From IMG/VR virus record IMGVR_UViG_3300042731_000933, positions 1 to 35,595 of that record: a DNA stretch of 35,595 nucleotides. One strand, given 5' to 3'. This stretch comes from a virus. Every line of letters starts with the position of its first letter. The stretch's first letter is position 1. Positions 1 through 8,976 of this stretch are shown here, piece by piece. The position numbers and the translations under genes are program-made. The notes beneath the pieces are model-generated. The model was given only the letters and a program-made list of their open reading frames with translations. It did not search any database and was not told where the DNA came from.

Positions 1-2
1 CT

Positions 3-611
3 CCTGAGGGTGGTCATGGTTCTGACCATGAAACAGAACTTAATGGTAAGCGTGTCATGACAAACATCCGCCTTACCTATTCTGAAGGTCAAGGTGACTT
101 CCCTGTAGATAACGACTTCCGTCGTATCGGTATTATTGCTGATCCATATAACTATGGTACTACAACTTTTGCTACTGCTGATACTCTTTCTGGTCTAAAA
201 GCAGTTAAGATTACTGGTGCTTCTGCAGACTTCTCTGTTGACGAGAAGATTACTCAGACTGTAACTGGTGGTACTGCATACGGCACAGTTGTTTCTTGGA
301 CACTAGACAGTGGTTCTACGACCGCTGGTGTTCTTAAGTACATCCAAACCAACGATGCACATACAGATTCTGGTGTTGTAAGAGCATTTGAGTCTAATGG
401 TTCTAACGCCATCACTGGTGAGTCTTCTACCGCTTCTGGTAACGTAGATACAAGTTATGGTTCTGCTCTACTAGGTGTCACTTTCGCAAGTGGTCTTGCT
501 AACCCAGAGATCGAAAATAACTCTGGTAACGTCATCTACGTTGAGAACCGTCGTCTCATCACTCGTGCTCCTGACCAAATTGAAGACATCAAGCTTGTAA
601 TCGAGTTCTGA
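3..611 (+). CDS. 8: Baseplate wedge protein gp8, C-terminal part (5' end outside window)
   Basis: The reading frame is open from base 3, well upstream of the first in-frame ATG at 57, so this is the end of a longer gene. Two segments match the C-terminal part of T4 gp8, a baseplate wedge subunit: DNDFRRIGIIADP corresponds to T4 GFRQISIITNP, and the final VIYVENRR...DQIEDIKLVIEF corresponds to IYMENRP...DQTEEINILFTF. Between them lie about 120 residues where T4 has roughly 40. This insert is beta-rich and Gly/Ser/Thr-rich, with a GGTAYGTVVSW segment like small modules in the neighbouring virion proteins. Gp8 acts in the tail baseplate. The identification rests on remembered T4 sequence, not on a search. 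The start and N-terminal domain cannot be described. Confidence 0.88.
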   Translation, partial: PEGGHGSDHETELNGKRVMTNIRLTYSEGQGDFPVDNDFRRIGIIADPYNYGTTTFATADTLSGLKAVKITGASADFSVDEKITQTVTGGTAYGTVVSWTLDSGSTTAGVLKYIQTNDAHTDSGVVRAFESNGSNAITGESSTASGNVDTSYGSALLGVTFASGLANPEIENNSGNVIYVENRRLITRAPDQIEDIKLVIEF

Positions 612-629
612 TACTCTTTGATTACTTCG

Positions 630-636
630 CTAAATA
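630..636 (+). promoter_or_regulatory. Putative T4-like late promoter -10 box (CTAAATA)
   Basis: CTAAATA lies in the 61-base gap between gp8 and the 2695-residue protein, 36 bases before the ATG at 673. T4 late promoters have TATAAATA, and T4-like cyanophages use close variants. A 12-base perfect palindrome (AATACTAGTATT, 647-658) and a GGAG ribosome site (665-668) follow. Confidence 0.6.
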
Positions 637-672
637 CTTCAACGAGAATACTAGTATTATTGGCGGAGTACG

Positions 673-3600
673 ATGCCTCAAAAGACGAACCTTAATGTAA
701 GTCCTTACTACGAAGACTTTGATGCGAACAAGAACTTTTATAAGATTCTTTTTCGTCCAGGGTATTCGATCCAAGGCAGAGAATTAACGCAGGTTCAATC
801 GATTCTCCAGAATCAGGTTGAAAGCTTTGGTAAATATGCATTCAAGCAGGGAGAACTTGTCATCCCTGGTGAGGTAGGTCTTAATACAAAATTAGATTAC
901 GTTAAACTATCGTCTGTCTCTGAGGTTGCTATTTCAGAGGGAGACGATATTGTTTATAAGAAGTATGATATTTCTCAACTAGTCGGTCAACAACTGATTG
1001 GTTTAACTTCTGGTGTCAAAGCTACTATTCTCGCAACAACTTTAGCAACAGAAACTTCTGCTGATACTATCTACGTTAATTATATTAACAGCGGTAGTTC
1101 TAACACAGAACCTACATTCCGTCAAGGTGAGACTCTAGAAGTTGTTGATGGTGTTAATACTCCTCTCCTAGTTGTTGGTACAGATGGTAGTGTACTTCCT
1201 ACTAGTATTTCTATTACTAATCCTGACACTGGCGAAACCACATCGCTAGAAAGTCCTGCAATGGGATATGGTTCTGCTGTTAAAGTAGAAGAAGGTATTT
1301 ACTTTGTCAATGGTTACTTCGTCCGTTGTGATGAAGAATTGCTAGTTATTGATGAATATTACAACAAACCGTCTGCAAAGGTTGGTTTTACAATTAAAGA
1401 GGAGATTGTAACACCAGAAGAAGATGCATCTTTGTATGATAATGCAATTGGTTCATCTAACTATACTGCACCTGGAGCACATAGACTAAAAATTAGTCTT
1501 CAATTAAAAGAGTTTTCTCTGAATGCAATTACTGATAAAAATTTCATTCAGTTACTTACTGTTTCTAGAGGACAAGTTCAAAGTAAAATTTCCTCTACAG
1601 ATTTCAGTGTATTAGAGCAAACATTAGCACGTAGAACTTTTGATGAGTCTGGTGACTATGTTGTTGATAACTTCTCTGTAGATATCAGAGAGTGGGCACA
1701 AAAAGATGGCAACAAAGGTTTGTATGCTGTAGACGATTTTGGTCTCTACAATGGATATGACAATGGAACAGCAGCTAGAAAGATGGTTGCCAGCATTGGT
1801 CCTGGTAAAGCATATATCAAAGGATATGAGATTGTTAACAAAGAAACCAAGTATCTTGAAATTAATAAAGCAAGAGAAAGTCTTTCTAGTCAAAATGTGA
1901 CACTTAAGTCTAGAGGTCTTCCTTCTTTTAGCATCACTAATGTTTATGGAAGTGTTCCTCTAAACAAAGAAGGATCAGATCTCACTGCATATCCTGATGT
2001 ATTCTTATACTCTACATTCAATGACGGTTCTATTGGTCTGAATAATACAGAACTATCTACAGATCATAGACAAACAATTAGCAGAAGAGGATTAACATTT
2101 ACTCCTAATGATGGTATTAAAACCATCACTCTACAAATCACCAACCCAGTAACTTTAATTGGTGCAGTTACAGATGCAACATTCCAAACTCAATTTGGTG
2201 AGTTGTTCTATATTAAAACTAGAAGTGATGTCGGAACACCAACAGCTGTTGGTACTTTCAAAACACTATCTTTTGCAACTACTAACAAACCACTAATCAA
2301 TCCATCTGAGAGTGTGCAGTTCTTAGAACTAACTGTCTTTGGTCCTAAGAATGAAATCGAGGCATTACTTTTAGAATATGATCTTTCTGACAATGAAAAT
2401 AAGAGAAAGATTTATCTATCTGAAGCAGATGCACAGGCAGATGCTGATGAATTTGGTTTCATTGTTGATTATTCACCAACAATCACTCCTGTTATCGGTA
2501 AAGCAAAACCAAACAACTTCTTCTTGAAGAAAAGAGGATCTGGTTTCAATTCAGATTCTGATATTGTTTTGTCTAGAGGCAGACTAGCTGCAGGAACTAC
2601 GGCATACAATGGAACATTTGGTATCTCTTATTTTGATCCTCAGTTCTTTACAAAAATTACACTCGAATCTACTCCTACTGGATATGATGAAGGTAAGTAT
2701 GTATTTGGTGTAGACAGTGGAGCATACGGCGTTGTAGAAGGAACTCCATCAGGAGTATACACTACAGGTAATCTATTATATGTCAGAACACTGTCTGGTA
2801 GATTTTTATCTGGAGAAACAATCAGAGATGAAGATGGTAATACTGTAAGAATTGCTAGAGAAAATACCATCTCTCACTTTGTTGTTCAAAATAGAGGTCT
2901 TGGTTATGCAGATGGCGTAACGCTCTTAATTAATGGACAAGAGTATGATAGTTCTAAGATTGAATTATTGAAGAGTGTAGATGGAAAAGTTTATAAAGCA
3001 AGTGTTGTAAATAGATCTTCTGTTTCTATTGAATATGCACAACCACCTGCAGTAACTGCTAAAAACCCAGATGCTGCTGGAACTCCAAATGCCGCTGCTT
3101 CTATTGTTCCTATCTTGTTCAGAGATACTGTAACGACTTACACACCACAAAATGTTAAGTCTATCGGTTGCTCATATGGTTCTGGAAATTCAAATACTTT
3201 CTCTGCAGACGTTGTAGTTGATAGTCAAGAATATTCTGAAATTAAAACTGTTACTGATTATTCTTTCTTTGGATTCCAAGGTGCTACCTTTATTGAATCT
3301 ACTAGTTTCAGTGCAGATGCTTCTAATGCAGTACAACAGGGTGATTTAGTTCAGTTCTCTGATGATAATAATAATCTTGTCAGGGCAATTGTACAATATG
3401 CTACAAAGCAAGAAGGTTCATACAAGTCTAGAATTTACCTAGACACTGCTTTACCAGGAGCAGTTACAAATGCAAGTATCGTAAGATTGCGTCCAAAGGT
3501 AGACAATTCTACAAGTGGCACACTACTATTCTCTACTGGTAGTAAGCAAATTTCTCAAGTTTCTGCTGGTGGCGATGATACTAAGATCAAGTATTATTTC

Positions 3601-6600
3601 CGCAGAGATTTTGTAACCACAGCATCTACTGGTGGTGGTACTATCACATTTGCTGCACAGTTACCATTTGGTACACAGAGATTTGCAAGATTTACCGAAG
3701 AAAACTATATTGTTACTGTTCTTGATCCAGGTGACGCACCTGATATTATCAGGGGAGATATTATTTTCTTAGAAGAAGATGCAGTAGAAATTTCTTCTTC
3801 CACAGACACTTCCAGTGGTTTAACTTCTGGTAGTATTAGTTTGAATCTACCATCCAACTACTTTGGAGATATTCCTTCTAATGGAACGTTCCCTAAACTT
3901 AAGTTGACTGCAACTCTAGAAGTAGAGAATGCAAAACCAAGACTTAAGACTGTAGTTAGAAACAAGAGAATTACAGTTACATCTGCTGGTGACCGTGTTG
4001 TACCTCTTAGAGGAACAGATTATGATACAGAAGTTGTAGAAATTCTATCATACTCTGATGCATTTAAACTCAAATATGTTTATGAGGGCACCTCTTCACA
4101 ACCACCTCAGATTGACACTGCTGGCAATCTAATTTCTGGTACTGACGTAACATCTAGATATTCTTTTGACAATGGTCAAAGAGATACTATTTACGATGTG
4201 TCTCGTATTGTTTTAAAACCAGGATTTGAAGCAACAACTGGACAACTTGTAATTGCATTTGATTACTTTGAGCATTCTCAAGGTGATTTCTGTACTATCG
4301 ATAGTTACTTACATGAAGCAGGTATTGGTGAAGATGAAATTCCTACATTTGATTCTTCTGTACTAGGAATTACCGAACTCAAGAACGTTATTGACTTTAG
4401 ACCTAAGGTAGATAGCACTGCTATCATTCCTGGTTTCCTTGACACTTCCACCTTAGAAAGAACAGAAGGGTCATTTGCTGGATCTGGAGCAATTATTTCT
4501 AGTAGTCCTGCTCCCGATATCAATCTAGAATATACTTTCTCCTTTAGTCAGAAACAATACTTAGATCGTATTGATGGTATTTTCTTAGATAAGAAGGGTG
4601 ATTTTATTGTCAAAGAAGGAAACTCTTCCCTCAACCCATCTAAACCAGATCCTATTGAAGATGCTGTACCTCTCTTCTATGCATATATCCCTGCATTCAC
4701 GAAGACTAGTAAGGATGTAAGAATTACTCCTGTTGATAACCGTCGTTACACAATGCGTGACATCGGTAAACTAGAGAAGCGCATTGAGCGTCTTGAATAT
4801 TATACCACACTTAGCATCCTAGAGCAGCAAGCTCTTAATATGCAAGTCAAAGATGAAATTGGACTTGATAGATTTAAGTCTGGATTCTTTGTTGATAACT
4901 TCGAGGCACATAAAGTAGGTAATCTTAAGTCTTTAGATTACAGATGCTCTGTTGATCCACAACAGTCTGTATTACGTCCACAATCAAAAGAAGATTCAGT
5001 TCATCTCGTAGAAGTTAACACTAGAGAAGACCAAAGATCTGTTTCTGGTTATAAAAAGACGGGCAATATGGTAACGTTACCATACACACCACTCTCCTTA
5101 CTAGGAAATAGTTTCGCATCTTCTAAACTAAATCCAAATCCATTTGTTGTTCTTCAGTATGTTGGAGATAGTGAACTAACACCTTCTATTGACCAATGGT
5201 ATGATCAAAGTGTAGAACCTGTTGTTGTAGATACAAACACAGATCTCTTTAATATTTTCTTAGCAAAAGAAGATGTTAAAGAAAGTTTCTCCAGTCTTCA
5301 CAATTCATTTGTAATTAACTGGGTTGGAGCTTCTTCTTCATTCACAACAATCAATTCTCTTGGTGGTGTAAATTCTCAAGTAGCAAACACTGCTGTACAA
5401 GCAGCATCTGTTGGTAGTTCTTCTAACATTAGTCCTCAGAACAATGAGGTTGGTAAAGGTTTACAAACAAAAACTGTTGGAGATAGTGTAGTTGCTACAT
5501 CCCTATCTTTCTTCGCAAGAAGTGTTCCTGTCAAGTTCAAAGTTGGCAGAATGAAACCAAATACTAGAATTTATGTTTACCTAGAGGGTAGAGATATTTC
5601 TAGATGGGTTAATCCCGATTTGAGATTTACAGGAATTGCTGGAAACTCTCTATCTGCATTCAATGGTCAAATTACCACAGATGAATATGGTAATGCATCT
5701 GGTTTGATCTTACTTCCTGCTGGAAAACCACCTGAGGAAAATGCAACATGGAGTGGTGATGTAGGTACAGTAGCATATGATAATTCTGCTGAAGAATTGA
5801 ATTTTACTTCTGGAATTCTAACTTTCAGATTTACTTCTAGTGCAACTAACGAAGCAAAACTTGGTGTAGATTCTTATACCGAAGTCAAGTATTATGCAAC
5901 TGGTATTCTTCCAGAGAATCCTTCTAGCATTGTATCTACAAAACCATCCACATTCAAATCTAACGAAGGTGTACAACTTATTGAGAGCAATACTGACAAT
6001 CCAGTAAGACCAAACCCTCTCGCTCAGACTTTCAAAGTTGAAAATCTAGATGGTGGTTGTTTTGTTACTGGTGTTGATCTCTACTTCAATAAGAAGAGCA
6101 CTAACATTCCAGTTAAAACATATATTACCAATGTAGATGCAGAAAAACCTGCTAAGAATATTGTTCCTGGATCTGAAAAGATTCTATCACCAAATACTTT
6201 CCTTAAGTGTTTTGCTAGTGGTAATATGTCAGTTCTCAAAGGAGAGAATGTAACTGGTGCATCTTCTGCTGCTTCTGGTCCTATTCTTAAGATCTTTGAT
6301 AAGAACAATGTAGAACTAGTAGCTACTGCATCTGGCAGATACAGTCTTACTAATGAGCAGGTTTATACAGTTGTTCTTAGCAACCATAATGGCAAATCTT
6401 TCATTCCAAATGAAGATCTAATTATCCCATCTGTAACTCTTGCTAATGCAACTGATGGTACAGATTTTGTTCTTGCTATTGCAAAAGATAGTGGCAAATT
6501 GTCTGACATCAGAATTACAAATCCTGGTCTAAATTATGATAGCGCAATCATTAGTATTGAAAGTCCACAACTTCCTGGTGGTTCTAGTGCAACTGCAAGC

Positions 6601-8760
6601 ATTGAAGTATCAGGTGGAAAGATCTACAATGCTGAAGTCGCTCTACCTGGATTTGGATATACCGAAGCACCTTCTGTTGTTGTTAAGGGTGTTGGAAATG
6701 GTGCTGGAGGGTGTGAAATTCAAACCTTTATTGAGATCGATACACCCGCAGTTAGAATGGGCGTAGCAACCGATCAGGAGGGTGTTACAGAGTCTACTAC
6801 ACCTACACACTTTGCGTTTGATTATCCTGTATATCTACAGAATAATACTGAGTATGCACTTGTAGTTGAAACTGATTCTATTGACTATGAGTTATGGTCT
6901 TCTAAGTTAGGAGAAACCGATATTGCTACAAGTACGGTCATCACAACTCAACCATCTCTAGGTTCGGTATACCGTTCCCAGAATACCGAAAGTTGGACTG
7001 AAGATATCTTCGAGGATCTTAAGTTCACTATGTATCGTGCTGAGTTTAATACTACAAGACCAGCAGAACTTCTAGTTAAGAATAGCAGTCTTGGTTATGA
7101 ACTATTGAATTCTAATCCATTTGAAACTAGTGCGAGTGCAAATACAAATGCAACATCTAAGTTATTTAAAAACAATAACTCTATTGTTAAAGTAAATCAT
7201 AGAGATCATGGATTTGAAGACACTGGCAACTCTTATGTTTTCTATAGAACTGCATTAGGAACAGGTGGTATTACATCTTCTATTCTTAATAGCACTTTAT
7301 TCCAGGTATCCAACTCTGGCATTGACGCATATAATATTTCCTCTAGTTCTCAGGCAGCAGGAAATTCTACTGGTGGAGGAGATGCTGTTTATGCTTCATT
7401 CAATAGAAAGTATGAGACATTATATCCACAGGTTAGATACTTGTCATTTACTGGAACTACTTTAAACACAGAAGTTAAAACAACTAATGTTGTTCCTGTA
7501 GATTCTAACACTACAAATTACACTTCTTATTCTCAGACAGAATATGAAAAAACTTTCTTGAATGAACCACATTATTTCACTAATCAGAAGTTTATTGCTT
7601 CGGATATCAATGAAACTTTGAATAATATGTCTGAGTCACTTACATACAAAATGACTCTTACTTCTAATGTGTCTCATTTGAGTCCAATTATTGATCTTTC
7701 TAGTGCTACTGTTAAGACAGTGACAAATAGAATTGAAAATGCTACGGGTAAAGAGGACAGATTTGGTAGAAGAGATCAAGTGATTGAATTCTTCCCAGTT
7801 TATCAGTTCAACCTTGCTGGAAATGGTGCAACAGAACTACAAGCAGATCAAACAATCAAAGGTCTCACTACTAAGACAACTGGTACTATTGCAAGAGTCA
7901 ATGGCAATGTTGTTTATGTAAGAGTCAAGACATCTCAATTCTTCCAAAAAGGTGAGATAGTAACTCTTGGAAATCAGTTAGGTTTAAGCAACGTCAGTGT
8001 AGATTCCAACCCAACTCAAGTTCTATTCAATATTGATGATGCTGCTACTGTGGTAGCACGTAATCCAAATGTATTACTTGAAACTTATGATAATGTCATT
8101 ACTGGAAAAGCAGTTATTTGGAATAGTCAAACTCAAAAACTAACCCTAAGAACTGACATCAATCCAATTAACGATAATTATGATGAGAGAATCATTGATA
8201 ACGTTCTCTATAACAGAAACGCAGTTACTACAGATCAACTTCCAGACATCTTCCGTGTAGGAGACTTTGTTAAGTATCCTAATCAACCAGACGAGGAGAA
8301 GTCATATTTGGAAGTTGGCAAAGTAACTTATACAAATGGTTTGGACTTTGTTGCTGAAGATACATCTAAGAATGGATCTGCTGTTGCCAAATATGTAACT
8401 AAAGAAGTTGCTATTACAAATCCAGCTACTGCAATTGATGTACATCTACTTGCAAATGTCAAGGATATTTCTAACTTGCAGGTCTTCTACAAGTATAAGA
8501 GAGCATCTAGTCAGGAAAACTTTGAAGATATTGATTGGATCTATTTTAATGAGTCTGGTGAACCAGATACATTTGAGATTGCAACTAGTGAAAACACAAT
8601 TTCTGGCATTGTAGAAAAGCAAACTGCATATCAAGATCTTAAGTATAGTGTAGCAAATCTACCAGAATATTCATCTTTCGCAATTAAAGTTGTGATGAAA
8701 GGAGTAGATCCTGCATACGTTCCTAAGGTTCAGGACATTCGTGCTGTTGCTGCATTCTAA
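673..8760 (+). CDS. Giant DUF4815-type virion structural protein
   Basis: This is a 2695-residue protein. The N-terminus (YYEDFDANKNFYKILFRPG, then Q-rich LTQVQSILQNQVESFG) is the hallmark of the DUF4815 virion proteins that follow gp8 in marine T4-like phages. Other family landmarks are a charged helix near residue 1360 (DIGKLEKRIERLEYYTTLSI), NPLAQTFKVE...GGCFVTGVDLYF near 1780, and SLGSVYRSQNTESWTEDIFE...FTMYRAEF near 2100-2120. Between these are many beta-rich insertions, including G-x-x-Y repeats near 1950-2010 and several SGAxGxV / FxxGE modules. No signal peptide or membrane segment is seen. It is likely a baseplate-proximal or fibre-attachment component occupying the place of T4 gp9/gp10; that role is inferred from position. 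The start is set by ATG 673 with GGAG four bases upstream. Confidence 0.8.
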   Translation: MPQKTNLNVSPYYEDFDANKNFYKILFRPGYSIQGRELTQVQSILQNQVESFGKYAFKQGELVIPGEVGLNTKLDYVKLSSVSEVAISEGDDIVYKKYDISQLVGQQLIGLTSGVKATILATTLATETSADTIYVNYINSGSSNTEPTFRQGETLEVVDGVNTPLLVVGTDGSVLPTSISITNPDTGETTSLESPAMGYGSAVKVEEGIYFVNGYFVRCDEELLVIDEYYNKPSAKVGFTIKEEIVTPEEDASLYDNAIGSSNYTAPGAHRLKISLQLKEFSLNAITDKNFIQLLTVSRGQVQSKISSTDFSVLEQTLARRTFDESGDYVVDNFSVDIREWAQKDGNKGLYAVDDFGLYNGYDNGTAARKMVASIGPGKAYIKGYEIVNKETKYLEINKARESLSSQNVTLKSRGLPSFSITNVYGSVPLNKEGSDLTAYPDVFLYSTFNDGSIGLNNTELSTDHRQTISRRGLTFTPNDGIKTITLQITNPVTLIGAVTDATFQTQFGELFYIKTRSDVGTPTAVGTFKTLSFATTNKPLINPSESVQFLELTVFGPKNEIEALLLEYDLSDNENKRKIYLSEADAQADADEFGFIVDYSPTITPVIGKAKPNNFFLKKRGSGFNSDSDIVLSRGRLAAGTTAYNGTFGISYFDPQFFTKITLESTPTGYDEGKYVFGVDSGAYGVVEGTPSGVYTTGNLLYVRTLSGRFLSGETIRDEDGNTVRIARENTISHFVVQNRGLGYADGVTLLINGQEYDSSKIELLKSVDGKVYKASVVNRSSVSIEYAQPPAVTAKNPDAAGTPNAAASIVPILFRDTVTTYTPQNVKSIGCSYGSGNSNTFSADVVVDSQEYSEIKTVTDYSFFGFQGATFIESTSFSADASNAVQQGDLVQFSDDNNNLVRAIVQYATKQEGSYKSRIYLDTALPGAVTNASIVRLRPKVDNSTSGTLLFSTGSKQISQVSAGGDDTKIKYYFRRDFVTTASTGGGTITFAAQLPFGTQRFARFTEENYIVTVLDPGDAPDIIRGDIIFLEEDAVEISSSTDTSSGLTSGSISLNLPSNYFGDIPSNGTFPKLKLTATLEVENAKPRLKTVVRNKRITVTSAGDRVVPLRGTDYDTEVVEILSYSDAFKLKYVYEGTSSQPPQIDTAGNLISGTDVTSRYSFDNGQRDTIYDVSRIVLKPGFEATTGQLVIAFDYFEHSQGDFCTIDSYLHEAGIGEDEIPTFDSSVLGITELKNVIDFRPKVDSTAIIPGFLDTSTLERTEGSFAGSGAIISSSPAPDINLEYTFSFSQKQYLDRIDGIFLDKKGDFIVKEGNSSLNPSKPDPIEDAVPLFYAYIPAFTKTSKDVRITPVDNRRYTMRDIGKLEKRIERLEYYTTLSILEQQALNMQVKDEIGLDRFKSGFFVDNFEAHKVGNLKSLDYRCSVDPQQSVLRPQSKEDSVHLVEVNTREDQRSVSGYKKTGNMVTLPYTPLSLLGNSFASSKLNPNPFVVLQYVGDSELTPSIDQWYDQSVEPVVVDTNTDLFNIFLAKEDVKESFSSLHNSFVINWVGASSSFTTINSLGGVNSQVANTAVQAASVGSSSNISPQNNEVGKGLQTKTVGDSVVATSLSFFARSVPVKFKVGRMKPNTRIYVYLEGRDISRWVNPDLRFTGIAGNSLSAFNGQITTDEYGNASGLILLPAGKPPEENATWSGDVGTVAYDNSAEELNFTSGILTFRFTSSATNEAKLGVDSYTEVKYYATGILPENPSSIVSTKPSTFKSNEGVQLIESNTDNPVRPNPLAQTFKVENLDGGCFVTGVDLYFNKKSTNIPVKTYITNVDAEKPAKNIVPGSEKILSPNTFLKCFASGNMSVLKGENVTGASSAASGPILKIFDKNNVELVATASGRYSLTNEQVYTVVLSNHNGKSFIPNEDLIIPSVTLANATDGTDFVLAIAKDSGKLSDIRITNPGLNYDSAIISIESPQLPGGSSATASIEVSGGKIYNAEVALPGFGYTEAPSVVVKGVGNGAGGCEIQTFIEIDTPAVRMGVATDQEGVTESTTPTHFAFDYPVYLQNNTEYALVVETDSIDYELWSSKLGETDIATSTVITTQPSLGSVYRSQNTESWTEDIFEDLKFTMYRAEFNTTRPAELLVKNSSLGYELLNSNPFETSASANTNATSKLFKNNNSIVKVNHRDHGFEDTGNSYVFYRTALGTGGITSSILNSTLFQVSNSGIDAYNISSSSQAAGNSTGGGDAVYASFNRKYETLYPQVRYLSFTGTTLNTEVKTTNVVPVDSNTTNYTSYSQTEYEKTFLNEPHYFTNQKFIASDINETLNNMSESLTYKMTLTSNVSHLSPIIDLSSATVKTVTNRIENATGKEDRFGRRDQVIEFFPVYQFNLAGNGATELQADQTIKGLTTKTTGTIARVNGNVVYVRVKTSQFFQKGEIVTLGNQLGLSNVSVDSNPTQVLFNIDDAATVVARNPNVLLETYDNVITGKAVIWNSQTQKLTLRTDINPINDNYDERIIDNVLYNRNAVTTDQLPDIFRVGDFVKYPNQPDEEKSYLEVGKVTYTNGLDFVAEDTSKNGSAVAKYVTKEVAITNPATAIDVHLLANVKDISNLQVFYKYKRASSQENFEDIDWIYFNESGEPDTFEIATSENTISGIVEKQTAYQDLKYSVANLPEYSSFAIKVVMKGVDPAYVPKVQDIRAVAAF

Positions 8761-8769
8761 TTTCCGCAT

Positions 8770-8976
8770 ATGGACTTTGTGAAAGTTGAAGGGCATGATG
8801 GTCTCGTTAGAGACGAGACCACAGGTGCCATCTTGAATTTGGATGATTCTGCCATAGCTGCAAGGAGAAAATCCATGCAGTTAAGTTCCGCATTGGACGA
8901 CATAAATACATTGAAGAATGAAGTCTCTGAACTCAAGTCCATACTGCGAGAGTTAATCCAAAATGCCAGCAATTAA
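8770..8976 (+). CDS. Small coiled-coil protein, unknown function
   Basis: This is a 68-residue protein starting nine bases after the previous stop and overlapping the next gene by 14 bases. The first third (DGLVRDETTGAILNLDD) is typical of small conserved proteins in cyanophage structural clusters. The C-terminal half (LSSALDDINTLKNEVSELKSILRELI) shows a heptad pattern, suggesting a parallel coiled coil. Its placement between two giant virion proteins suggests a minor structural or assembly partner, but no function is recognised. A minus-strand frame across the same bases (8757-8972) is judged a shadow because this frame fits the tiling of the operon. Confidence 0.75.
   Translation: MDFVKVEGHDGLVRDETTGAILNLDDSAIAARRKSMQLSSALDDINTLKNEVSELKSILRELIQNASN
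8902..8908 (+). promoter_or_regulatory. Putative late promoter -10 box (ATAAATA)
   Basis: ATAAATA preceded by C lies inside the small coiled-coil gene, 54 bases before ATG 8963 of the 1831-residue fibre protein. It matches the T4-like late box and the spacing seen at other gene starts here. It could be a chance match in coding sequence. Confidence 0.4.

Noticed and set aside
647-658. AATACTAGTATT palindrome as an operator
   Set aside because: It is a real 12-base palindrome near the expected transcript start, but a single short AT-rich palindrome is not enough to call a binding site.
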